DNA from: Tolumonas auensis DSM 9187
GTDB lineage: Bacteria > Pseudomonadota > Gammaproteobacteria > Enterobacterales > Aeromonadaceae
Direction of reading: 5' to 3'
DNA length: 64,000 bases
Assembly (NCBI RefSeq): GCF_000023065.1
Contig: NC_012691.1
Coordinates: 2,862,594-2,926,593, forward strand
Shown here: piece by piece, positions 1 through 7,485 of the stretch
Numbering within the stretch: position 1 is the stretch's first letter
Layout of the letters: each line of letters starts with the position of its first letter
Made by a program: the position numbers and the translations under genes
The notes under the pieces: generated by a model
Seen by the model: only the letters and a program-made list of their open reading frames with translations
Told to the model about the DNA's origin: nothing
The model's database searches: none

Positions 1-153
1 TCCACTGATAACACCTTCCAATTTAATTCCACTGACCAGAAAAATGGCCACATTCGTGTGACTTTTACGTAGCCAGTTCAACGCTGCGTCCTGACCATTC
101 CCAAGCGAAAACGCCTGTTCAAGACTGGTATAATTCTGAGTTTCGCTTGTCAT
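1..153 (-). CDS. Hfq-like (Sm-fold) RNA-binding protein, N-terminal part, cut by window edge
   Basis: The gene reads leftward from an ATG at 153 and runs off the window after 51 codons. Residues 21-51 align without gaps to residues 8-38 of E. coli Hfq. They keep the Gln-Asp pair (Q21, D22), the LNxLR helix (25-29) and the strand pattern VxIxLVxGIKLxG (35-47). These include the lateral/proximal Q8-D9 equivalents and the distal-face G29-I30-K31 equivalents; the distal Tyr25 is replaced by Phe38. The rim RRER patch is partly changed to RKSH. About 13 extra residues precede the conserved part, and there is no PFLN motif (AALN instead). Canonical hfq normally sits between miaA and hflX, so this is probably a second, divergent Hfq; that is inference. 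A purine-rich AGAGAG lies just upstream of the ATG. The C-terminal half, with the second Sm motif (YKHA in E. coli), lies outside the window. Confidence 0.7.
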   Translation of the reverse strand, partial: MTSETQNYTSLEQAFSLGNGQDAALNWLRKSHTNVAIFLVSGIKLEGVISG

Positions 154-191
154 TGTTATCTCTCTTCAAGCAATAAGTTATATGTCTTTAG

Positions 192-220
192 CTTATACTG
201 TAGTTTACAACTGTAAACAA
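192..220 (-). promoter_or_regulatory. Promoter of the Hfq-like gene with overlapping palindrome
   Basis: Read on the minus strand, TTGTTT (215-220) and TATAAG (192-197) are separated by 17 bases, a good sigma-70 arrangement about 40 bases upstream of the ATG at 153. A palindrome, GTTTACA-AC-TGTAAAC (203-218), overlaps the -35 box and the spacer. A protein bound there would block RNA polymerase. The regulator is not identifiable from the window. Confidence 0.5.
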
Positions 221-222
221 GA

Positions 223-245
223 AAGCGAGCATGATGCTCGCTTTT
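223..245. terminator. Intrinsic terminator downstream of the lipoprotein gene
   Basis: An AGCGAGCAT / ATGCTCGCT stem with a one- to two-base loop is flanked by A-runs on one side and T-runs on the other. It lies 19 bases past the stop of the minus-strand lipoprotein gene and probably ends that transcript. The hairpin works in both directions. Confidence 0.65.
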
Positions 246-263
246 TGACTAAACCATCTGAGA

Positions 264-1787
264 TCATGCGGCATCTTTGACGGTATAAACAACCGGGGTT
301 GCAGCCTCCGAGCCAGGGCTTGTAATCTGAATGGTTAATGTCCCAGTTGTATTTCCATTATTCTTTGTTTCTTCTGGCACATTAAAATAAAAATAAAACG
401 GTTTAATCTGATTTACGGGATAAGACGAAGTAAAGTTGCCAATCTTTGTTAAACTAATATCTGATAAATTAGATACAGCATAAATACTTTCATCAGTGGT
501 ATCGACATAATCTGCGGTATAACCACTCGGCAAGCCAAATACAGGCGTTCCGCCATTAGTTGAAGTAAATGCGATAGTACTATTGCTCGGCAGAGCCATT
601 AATGCATGGTCATCGTTGTTTGTACTAGCAAGTAATACCCTGTAATTTGTAGTAATTTCAAGATCAATTTCCGTTGCAGAAACCCATCGAGTTCCATTCC
701 ATCTTTCTAATGTTGGAGTAATATTTTTTACAGAGCTGAAAGCAAAATCTCTTCTATCCCAGATTTTGACAGTACCTAAAATACAGGAACCTGCGGCAAC
801 TAGAGCAGAATCACAGGCTAAACCATGGTATTTGCCATCTGCTGGTGTGTAGGCCCCACTATTATCAAGATCCCAATAATATTCACCTGATATGTAGTCA
901 TTTGATAAATCAGCGTCAAGATAAGGCTCTTTGATATCGTCAAAATCACCAGGATTAAACTCTGCTGAATTCATGACACCATCATTGTTCAGATCTTTAA
1001 ATGATTCTTCGCCATCAGTATAAAATATAACGCTGACAATACCATTTGATGGTCTGGGGGCAGAGCTAATTAAGTTAAACTTACATGAACCCGCAGAAGT
1101 AGTGCAAAACGGTGTTGTTCCGCTGCTAGACGAGTCACCTTGTAATTGCCCGCCATTAGACTGCGCATAAATTTTTGTACCATCTAATGCTGCGTGATTG
1201 AATTTATCTCCGGCATAGACATTAATTTCCGTCGAGACACCATCCATTTCAGCAGCCGAATCTAAAGAATACACTGAAGCTGAAACTGAGAAACTATCAG
1301 AATCAGGCACACCCATACCGAATGAAACAGACGAGGATAACGTTGAAACAGAACTGTCATCATTCAATGTGGCTTTAACATACACAGTTGAAGGGCTTGT
1401 ACCCGCAGATACGTAAATACTGCCCTGCCCAGAAGAGTTTGTTGTAAATTGACTGGCTGATAATGAATAACCACTGGATACGGAAGACGAAAATGCAACA
1501 TTCACTTTCTTATCTGCTACAGGATTACCTGCAACATCAGTAACAGTAAATGTAACTCTTGAGGAAGCACCATTAATTAATGGCTGGAATGATGGCGTCG
1601 GTGTATCAGCAATGATGTATTTTGCAACCCCTACAGTAACTGTTGAACCAGTTCCTGTACTGCCACTAGTAGTACCACCAGTAGAACTATCAGAACTGCC
1701 ACCACTGATATCCGTTCCGCCACCACCGCATGCGGTTAACAATGTGCCAGCAACCAACAAAGCAAACATATTTTTACGATAATTCAT
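264..1787 (-). CDS. Secreted lipoprotein with Ig-like (Big_1-type) region and two EF-hand-like calcium loops
   Basis: This 507-residue protein starts with a lipoprotein signal peptide; the lipobox LTAC gives lipidated Cys20. A Gly/Ser/Thr-rich linker (about 21-52) follows. Residues about 55-155 resemble an invasin/intimin-type bacterial Ig domain, with the phrase FTVTDVAGNPVADKKVNV. Two loops fit the EF-hand/dockerin pattern: D265-E276 (DLNNDGVMNSAE, a textbook DxNxDGxxxxxE) and D306-D317 (DLDNSGAYTPAD). Two Cys pairs (228/235 and 325/335) could form disulfides. The remaining C-terminal part is rich in beta-strand-forming residues and has no family I recognise. Its own terminator follows, and ponA lies upstream on the same strand behind another terminator, so it is probably monocistronic. 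Being next to pilus and cell-wall genes suggests a surface or adhesion role, but that is inference. Confidence 0.7.
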   Translation of the reverse strand: MNYRKNMFALLVAGTLLTACGGGGTDISGGSSDSSTGGTTSGSTGTGSTVTVGVAKYIIADTPTPSFQPLINGASSRVTFTVTDVAGNPVADKKVNVAFSSSVSSGYSLSASQFTTNSSGQGSIYVSAGTSPSTVYVKATLNDDSSVSTLSSSVSFGMGVPDSDSFSVSASVYSLDSAAEMDGVSTEINVYAGDKFNHAALDGTKIYAQSNGGQLQGDSSSSGTTPFCTTSAGSCKFNLISSAPRPSNGIVSVIFYTDGEESFKDLNNDGVMNSAEFNPGDFDDIKEPYLDADLSNDYISGEYYWDLDNSGAYTPADGKYHGLACDSALVAAGSCILGTVKIWDRRDFAFSSVKNITPTLERWNGTRWVSATEIDLEITTNYRVLLASTNNDDHALMALPSNSTIAFTSTNGGTPVFGLPSGYTADYVDTTDESIYAVSNLSDISLTKIGNFTSSYPVNQIKPFYFYFNVPEETKNNGNTTGTLTIQITSPGSEAATPVVYTVKDAA

Positions 1788-1864
1788 ATTTATTTCCCTG
1801 ACTAATGTCTTTATCCGAGCTCTTTACATACTCAAACATTATTAACCAAAATCAGGGAAAAGCA

Positions 1865-1900
1865 ATTGAGACCTACGATCCACATGGATCAGGTCTCAAT
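1865..1900 (-). terminator. Terminator of ponA
   Basis: A 10-bp stem ATTGAGACCT / AGGTCTCAAT encloses a second GATCC / GGATC stem with an ACAT loop. On the minus strand it is followed by TGCTTTTCCC. It sits 25 bases past the ponA stop. Confidence 0.6.
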
Positions 1901-1924
1901 TTCTTAAAAAAGATTAAAAAACAC

Positions 1925-4471
1925 TCAAAAAATATCATCCGTACCCGTATCTCCACCGGCTGGCGTCGGAGATTCCGGAGTCTGGGTTTGTGATGGTCCT
2001 CTTGCATCGCCGTCATCAAACAAAACGCTTTCCTGCTGACTGACTGCAGTTGGTTCACTACCCTTCTCAAAAAACTCTTCCCGGCTACCAGGCGAAGATC
2101 CCGACATAGCTAACCCGGAATAGTTATTAACTTTAACTGTCACCACATCATCCGGCTGAGCAAAAGCGCGATCAGGCGTTCCGCGTAACGCTACCTTCAT
2201 GTAATCAATCCAGATAGGTTGAGCGGCACTGGCTCCATATTCATTACCTGCGATACTCCGGCCAAGAGCCCTGCGGTGGTCATCAAAACCAACCCATGCT
2301 GTAGCAACCACGTTAGGGGTAAAACCACTGAACCAGGCATCTTTGGCTTCATTGGTCGTACCAGTTTTACCTGCCAGATCGGTACGTTTAAGCTCTTTAG
2401 CCGCCCGCCAGCCTGTCCCCGTCCATCCACCAAGGCCCCGATCAGCGCCACCATATATCGCTGAATGTAATGCTTCCGTTATCAGGAAAGCATTCGCACC
2501 AGTGATGATCCGCGGGGCCTGTTTGGCAGAGGTAACCGGATCGATCGGACACTGACTATGCCAGTCGCCTAATTCATCATTGTAGGCGTTAACACTGTCT
2601 AAACCTGTTTCGGCTAATTTGCCACACCCTGCACAGGCAATCTGAGGTAAAGCTTCATAAACTACGCGCCCGGAAGCATCTTCAATACGATCAATGAAAT
2701 AAGGTGTTACCTTAAACCCGCCATTCGCAAAAGCAGCATAGCCGGTAACCAATTCCAGAGGCGTAAACTCTGCCGTCCCCAAAGATATTGATTCATTCCG
2801 TTGCAGGCTACTCTCAGGGAAACCGAATAAACGCAGGTGATTCAAGACATTATCAATACCCACACTGCGCAATAACCGGACAGTGACTACGTTTTTAGAC
2901 CGAGCGAGAGCTTCCCGCAGAGAAATCGGGCCATCATACTGCGGCGGGGAGTTTTTAGGGCTCCAGCCTGAAGTGCCACCATCCCATTGGGTAATGGGTG
3001 CATCATTGATGATCGAGGATAATGTGAATCCATTTGCCAGCGCGGAAGAGTAAATAAATGGTTTGATGTTTGAACCAATCTGTCTCCGGGCCTGATCTAC
3101 ACGGTTAAATTTGCTGATTTCAAAGCTGAAACCACCAACTAACGCCTGAATGGCTCCGTTTTTCGGATTTAACGCAACAAATGCCGCATTTGCATCAGGA
3201 ATTTGCGCCAACCGGAGTTGATCACTATTTTCATCCTGCCACACCCAGATCAAATCGCCAGTCTGCAGAATATCGGCAGCCTTCCGGGGAGTAACACCTT
3301 GCCGTTCATCACTGATAAACGGGCGAGCCCATTTCAAGCCATTCCATGAAATAGTGGCATCAAGCCCGCCTTTAATAATGACAGTAACATCCTTACTGTT
3401 TACCGCCGTCACAATGGCTGGCTCAAATGGTTCATAGCTAGGTAAATCAGAAAGATAATTACTGATTTGTTCAATATTCCAGGCCGCACCTTTAGTCCAA
3501 AGGTGTTTTTCAGCCCCCCGATAACCGTGACGGATATCGTAATCGAGCAGCCCTTTAAATACGGCTGAATGAGCTGCTTGCTGCTGGGCTGAACTTATCG
3601 TGGTATAAACCTGATAGCCTTTGCTATATGACTCCTCGCCATAGGTATCCAGCATAAACTTTCTGACCATCTCTGCCAGATAAGGCGCATCAAGGCCCAC
3701 ATTCGTACCGTGATATCGTGTGACTATCGGCTCTTTTACTGCTTGCTGATATTCATCCTGATTTATCATGCCAAGCTGCAACATTCTGGATAAAACCAGA
3801 TTTCGTCGGGCTAACGCCCGTTGTGGTGAGCGAATAGGATTCAGCATTGACGGCGCTTTAGGTAAACCGGCAATAACAGCAATTTCACCTAGTGTGAGTT
3901 GGTCTACCGTTTTCCCGTAATAGACTTGAGCTGCCGCGCCAACACCGTAAGAACGGTATCCGAGAGGAATTTTATTCAGATAAAGAGCAAGAATTTCGCC
4001 CTTTGTTAATTCTCTTTCGATACGCCAGGCCAGAAAAACTTCCTTAACTTTTCGCGAAAGTGTTTTTTCCCGGCTTAAGAAAAAGTTACGGGCGACCTGC
4101 TGCGTAATCGTGCTGGCCCCCTGGCGCATTTGACCAGAAACAGCCCAGACAACACCAGCACGGGCAATACCAATCAAATCAATCCCGGGATGCTCGTAGA
4201 AACGGGAGTCTTCAATGGCCAGAAATGCCTGCTGCATTTGTTGCGGGATCTGTTCCAGCTGCAAAGGAATTCGCTTTACATTGCCGAACTCAGACATCAA
4301 TTCGCCATCAGCGCTATAGACTCTGAGCGGTGTTTCCCAAGTGGTATCTTTTAACGTAGATACATCAGGTAATCCTTTCTCTAAATGAAAGTAAAAAGCA
4401 GCGACAGCAGCGATTCCAATTGAGGATAATAAGAGCACTAACCACAATAATCGCTTTAACCATTTCAACAT
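1925..4471 (-). CDS. mrcA: Penicillin-binding protein 1A (bifunctional peptidoglycan synthase)
   Basis: PBP1A (also called ponA) is an inner-membrane enzyme that polymerises lipid II glycan strands and cross-links the peptides. The chosen start gives 848 residues, close to the 850 of E. coli MrcA. A GTG-led extension to 4555 is possible but would place 28 polar residues before the membrane anchor. A single transmembrane segment lies at about residues 8-28. The GT51 transglycosylase domain shows EDSRFYEHPG (87-96, catalytic E87) and RQGASTITQQ (116-125). The transpeptidase domain shows S467-N-I-K470, an SKN triad, and KTGTT from K702. An OB-like insertion lies between the two. The C-terminal tail is acidic and Pro/Ser/Thr-rich. 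The gene diverges from pilM, a conserved arrangement in gammaproteobacteria. Confidence 0.95.
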   Translation of the reverse strand: MLKWLKRLLWLVLLLSSIGIAAVAAFYFHLEKGLPDVSTLKDTTWETPLRVYSADGELMSEFGNVKRIPLQLEQIPQQMQQAFLAIEDSRFYEHPGIDLIGIARAGVVWAVSGQMRQGASTITQQVARNFFLSREKTLSRKVKEVFLAWRIERELTKGEILALYLNKIPLGYRSYGVGAAAQVYYGKTVDQLTLGEIAVIAGLPKAPSMLNPIRSPQRALARRNLVLSRMLQLGMINQDEYQQAVKEPIVTRYHGTNVGLDAPYLAEMVRKFMLDTYGEESYSKGYQVYTTISSAQQQAAHSAVFKGLLDYDIRHGYRGAEKHLWTKGAAWNIEQISNYLSDLPSYEPFEPAIVTAVNSKDVTVIIKGGLDATISWNGLKWARPFISDERQGVTPRKAADILQTGDLIWVWQDENSDQLRLAQIPDANAAFVALNPKNGAIQALVGGFSFEISKFNRVDQARRQIGSNIKPFIYSSALANGFTLSSIINDAPITQWDGGTSGWSPKNSPPQYDGPISLREALARSKNVVTVRLLRSVGIDNVLNHLRLFGFPESSLQRNESISLGTAEFTPLELVTGYAAFANGGFKVTPYFIDRIEDASGRVVYEALPQIACAGCGKLAETGLDSVNAYNDELGDWHSQCPIDPVTSAKQAPRIITGANAFLITEALHSAIYGGADRGLGGWTGTGWRAAKELKRTDLAGKTGTTNEAKDAWFSGFTPNVVATAWVGFDDHRRALGRSIAGNEYGASAAQPIWIDYMKVALRGTPDRAFAQPDDVVTVKVNNYSGLAMSGSSPGSREEFFEKGSEPTAVSQQESVLFDDGDARGPSQTQTPESPTPAGGDTGTDDIF

Positions 4472-4653
4472 AACCGGAGCATCCACAATCCAAGACCCTA
4501 TGGGCGTGCAGTATATAGTGTTATCTGCTTCAAATTCGAGAGAATTGAAGGACACATTCGTATCGCAAAAAACTGGCCATACGGCTATAGTTAGTTTTAC
4601 GTTTGGCGCATCGCGTCTATTTTAACAATATAAGCATGGATGCCTCTATGGTC

Positions 4654-5718
4654 ATGTTTCTAAAAAAGAGCACGAATACTCCCATGTTAGGAGTTGATTT
4701 CGGTAGCAGCACAATTAAGGCTGTTGCTGTGTCAGGTGATGCCGAGAATTTTTCCATTGATGCCTGGGCCGAAATAGCAACCCCCAAAGGTGCCATAAGG
4801 GACTTCCAATTGCAGGATGTCGACAAGGTTTCTCAGACATTTAAACAATTATTAAGGATGTTGCCCGGTAAATACAAATACGCAGCTACTGCCGTGAATG
4901 GATCAAGCGTCATTACCAAGATCACACAGGTAGCCAGCAACATAAACCAGACTGACTTTGAAAATATCGTCATGATGGAAGCAGAGCAACTGATTCCCTT
5001 CCCTCTTGACGAAGTAAGTCTCGACTTTGAAGTCTTAGGACCAAACACTACAGACCCGTCCCGCAATGATGTACTCATATGCGCGGCACGTTCCCAGTCA
5101 ATTGCCAGTGCAATCAGCGTATTTAATGATTGTGATCAGACCGTCAAGGTCGTCGACGTTGGAATGCACGCGCTGACCCGTGCTGTGGTTTCAATGGAAA
5201 AATCATTACAAACAACAGATGCCAACAAATACTGTGCTGTAGTTGATATCGGCGAATTATCTCTGAGCTTTGGAATTATATTCCAGGGCGAATTGATCTA
5301 CTCTCGTTTGCAGGATTTCGGTGGCGCAAGTCTCACCCGCTCCCTGGCTACATTCTATAACTTACCACCGGAAGAAGCTGAAAACGTGAAGCTGAAAGGC
5401 GCACTGTCTTCCTATACCGATATTGATGTTATCAACTCTTATATCAACCAGCTCACTCAGCACATAAAAAGAAATATTCAATTATTTTGCAGCTCCTCCG
5501 GTCACCGGACTGTGGACGTTTTAGTACTGTCAGGCGGCGGCAGTTTGATACCGGGTTTACGCCAGCAATTAGCACTACAACTGGAAATGGATGTCAGACA
5601 TCCGGATCCTGTTCTGTTATATAACCAGCATAAGCTGGCAGATAATTTTGGCCATGGCGCTAAATATATGACTGCGCTCGGATTAGCTTTAAGGAGTTTT
5701 ACACCATGTCAAATATAA
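4654..5718 (+). CDS. pilM: Type IV pilus inner-membrane platform protein PilM
   Basis: PilM is an actin-like (FtsA-fold) cytoplasmic ATP-binding protein that binds the N-terminus of PilN and links the pilus motor to the alignment subcomplex. The sequence MLGVDFGSSTIKAV near the N-terminus is the phosphate-1 loop, and LVLSGGGSLIPGL near the C-terminus is the adenosine motif. The start is uncertain. ATG codons at 4636, 4648 and 4654 are all in frame and none has a strong ribosome-binding site. The last gives 354 residues, matching the usual family length and N-terminus. Its 3' end overlaps pilN by 13 bases, so the pil genes are translationally coupled. Confidence 0.93.
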   Translation: MFLKKSTNTPMLGVDFGSSTIKAVAVSGDAENFSIDAWAEIATPKGAIRDFQLQDVDKVSQTFKQLLRMLPGKYKYAATAVNGSSVITKITQVASNINQTDFENIVMMEAEQLIPFPLDEVSLDFEVLGPNTTDPSRNDVLICAARSQSIASAISVFNDCDQTVKVVDVGMHALTRAVVSMEKSLQTTDANKYCAVVDIGELSLSFGIIFQGELIYSRLQDFGGASLTRSLATFYNLPPEEAENVKLKGALSSYTDIDVINSYINQLTQHIKRNIQLFCSSSGHRTVDVLVLSGGGSLIPGLRQQLALQLEMDVRHPDPVLLYNQHKLADNFGHGAKYMTALGLALRSFTPCQI

Positions 5719-6275
5719 ATCTCCTGCCGTGGCGCGAATCTGCCAAAGAGCGCCAGAAACAAGCGTTCTTCATTCTGATTGGTGTAAGTTGCGCTGTTGC
5801 TGCTGCCGGTGTATTTGCGGTTAACCAGTATTTTAATCATCAAATTAGTGCTCAGAATCAACGGAATCAGTTCCTGCAACACGAAATAGCCATACTCGAT
5901 ACTGAGATTGGTCAGATAAATGAGATAAAGGCGCAGAAGCAATCGCTGGTAAACAGAATGAAGCTGATTGATACATTGCAACAAAGCCGTAACGTATCTG
6001 TCAGATTATTCAATGATCTGCCTGTTGTTGTGTCGAATGGTGTTTATTTGCAATCGCTCAATTTTAGTCCGTTAGGAATCGACGTAGTAGGAAAAGCTGA
6101 AGCGTATAACCGTGTGGCAAGTACGATGCGTTTGATTGATGGAAGTGGCTGGTTAGGACAAACCACAATCAACTCTATTTTTGCCAATGACACCACGCTC
6201 ATGAAATTGAGTGAATTTTCAATGCGATTCTCAGTATTGAACAATAATAAGTCTAATCCCGCTCCGAAACAGTAA
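5706..6275 (+). CDS. pilN: Type IV pilus assembly protein PilN
   Basis: PilN is a bitopic inner-membrane protein of the pilus alignment complex. The N-terminal cytoplasmic motif NINLLPWRE (residues 3-11) is the conserved PilM-binding peptide. A transmembrane segment follows (about 22-42), then a coiled-coil-like stretch and a ferredoxin-like periplasmic domain that pairs with PilO. The length of 189 residues is typical. It overlaps pilM at its start and is separated from pilO by 17 bases. Confidence 0.94.
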   Translation: MSNINLLPWRESAKERQKQAFFILIGVSCAVAAAGVFAVNQYFNHQISAQNQRNQFLQHEIAILDTEIGQINEIKAQKQSLVNRMKLIDTLQQSRNVSVRLFNDLPVVVSNGVYLQSLNFSPLGIDVVGKAEAYNRVASTMRLIDGSGWLGQTTINSIFANDTTLMKLSEFSMRFSVLNNNKSNPAPKQ

Positions 6276-6292
6276 GAGCATAGGGGGCGTAA

Positions 6293-6940
6293 ATGAATAT
6301 TCAAGAATTAAATGATTTAGACATTAATGATGTTGCATCGTGGCCGGCACTTGCGAAAGGTATTTTAATTGCCTTTATTTGTGCTTTGATTGGCGGGGCT
6401 GGTTACTATGCACTTATTGCTGACTCCATAAAGAAACTTGATCAAACCAGACAGCAAGAAGTTGAACTCAAGAGTCAGTTTGAAGTCAGAGCAGCGCAGG
6501 CCAGTAGTTTAAATGCCTATCGTCAGCAAATGATTCAACTAGAGGAAATGCTCAAAACCCAGTTAAAACAACTACCGGATAAAACCGAAATCGCGGGGCT
6601 TCTTGATGACATCAGCTATATAGCTACTAATAATGGGCTCAAATTGCTGCGCATCAACTGGGAACCTGAGATTAGAAAGGAGTTTTATACTGAACTTCCA
6701 ATGAGAATAGATATATCAGGCCAATATAGTCAACTTGGACAGTTCTCTGCGGATATTGCGGCATTACCAAGAATAGTCTTGCTCGGTAGTTTCACTGTAA
6801 ATAAAGATGCCGGAACTGCTGGAGCTAAAGAGGGCAAAGAAGGAAAAGCGAATAACATTATTATGTCTGTTCAGGCTAAAACCTACCGTATTGACCCTAA
6901 TCAAAAACAAACCAAAACTAAGGGAACGGTGAAGAAATGA
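6293..6940 (+). CDS. pilO: Type IV pilus assembly protein PilO
   Basis: PilO is the partner of PilN in the inner-membrane alignment complex, which connects the motor to the PilQ secretin through PilP. The 215-residue protein has a short cytoplasmic N-terminus, one transmembrane segment (about 24-44), a heptad-rich region rich in Gln/Glu (about 50-100) and a periplasmic domain. The phrase LPDKTEIAGLLDDIS is characteristic of the family. The stop codon overlaps the start of pilP in an ATGA arrangement. A ribosome-binding site AGGGGG lies before the ATG. Confidence 0.93.
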   Translation: MNIQELNDLDINDVASWPALAKGILIAFICALIGGAGYYALIADSIKKLDQTRQQEVELKSQFEVRAAQASSLNAYRQQMIQLEEMLKTQLKQLPDKTEIAGLLDDISYIATNNGLKLLRINWEPEIRKEFYTELPMRIDISGQYSQLGQFSADIAALPRIVLLGSFTVNKDAGTAGAKEGKEGKANNIIMSVQAKTYRIDPNQKQTKTKGTVKK

Positions 6941-7482
6941 AATACAAAATACTGATCCTTTTTCTAAGTACGGTTATGATTTCAGGTTGTGAGCAAAACT
7001 CTGATCTGCAGACCTATGTCGCTCAGGTAAAAGCCCGACCAGCGCAGCCAATAGATCCACTGCCAACGATTACGCCTTATGAGCCAATGGCGTTTATTGC
7101 TCAGGAATCTCGGAATCCTTTTATTGATCCGCAACCTGAGCAGGGGCAACTATTTAGCAAAACAAAAGTAAAATGTATTCAACCCGATATCACCAGACCG
7201 AAAGAAGAATTAGAGCAATACTCTCTGGACAATCTGATGATGAAAGGAACACTTTCAGATGATCGGGGATTATGGGGGCTGGTACTGGCACCCGGAGGTA
7301 TCGTATATCGCATTACTGCGGATCAATACATAGGTTTAAACCATGGCAAGATCACAAAAGTAACTAAAAACGATATAGAGGTAGTCGAGATGATACCGGA
7401 CGGTAGTGGTTGCTGGAATAATAGAACAACTACACTGACGCTTAATACGTCCACTACTAACGCCAACAAAAAACAGGGATGA
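6937..7482 (+). CDS. pilP: Type IV pilus lipoprotein PilP
   Basis: PilP is a periplasmic lipoprotein bridging PilN/PilO and the N0 domain of PilQ. The signal peptide ends in ISGC, giving lipidated Cys18. An unstructured Pro-rich stretch follows, carrying the family phrase RNPFIDP. A beta-sandwich domain comes next (DNLMMKGTLSDDRGLWGLVLAPGGIVYRI), as in known PilP proteins. The 181-residue length is normal. The gene is four bases upstream of pilQ and overlaps pilO, so it is firmly inside the operon. Confidence 0.94.
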   Translation: MKYKILILFLSTVMISGCEQNSDLQTYVAQVKARPAQPIDPLPTITPYEPMAFIAQESRNPFIDPQPEQGQLFSKTKVKCIQPDITRPKEELEQYSLDNLMMKGTLSDDRGLWGLVLAPGGIVYRITADQYIGLNHGKITKVTKNDIEVVEMIPDGSGCWNNRTTTLTLNTSTTNANKKQG

Positions 7483-7485
7483 GTC

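Noticed and set aside
1805-1993. Small plus-strand frame between the lipoprotein and ponA
   Set aside because: It runs through the ponA terminator hairpin and antisense ponA; no ribosome-binding site.
4472-4555. 28-residue N-terminal extension of PBP1A from a GTG at 4555
   Set aside because: Family length and the membrane anchor position support the ATG at 4471, though its ribosome-binding site is weak.
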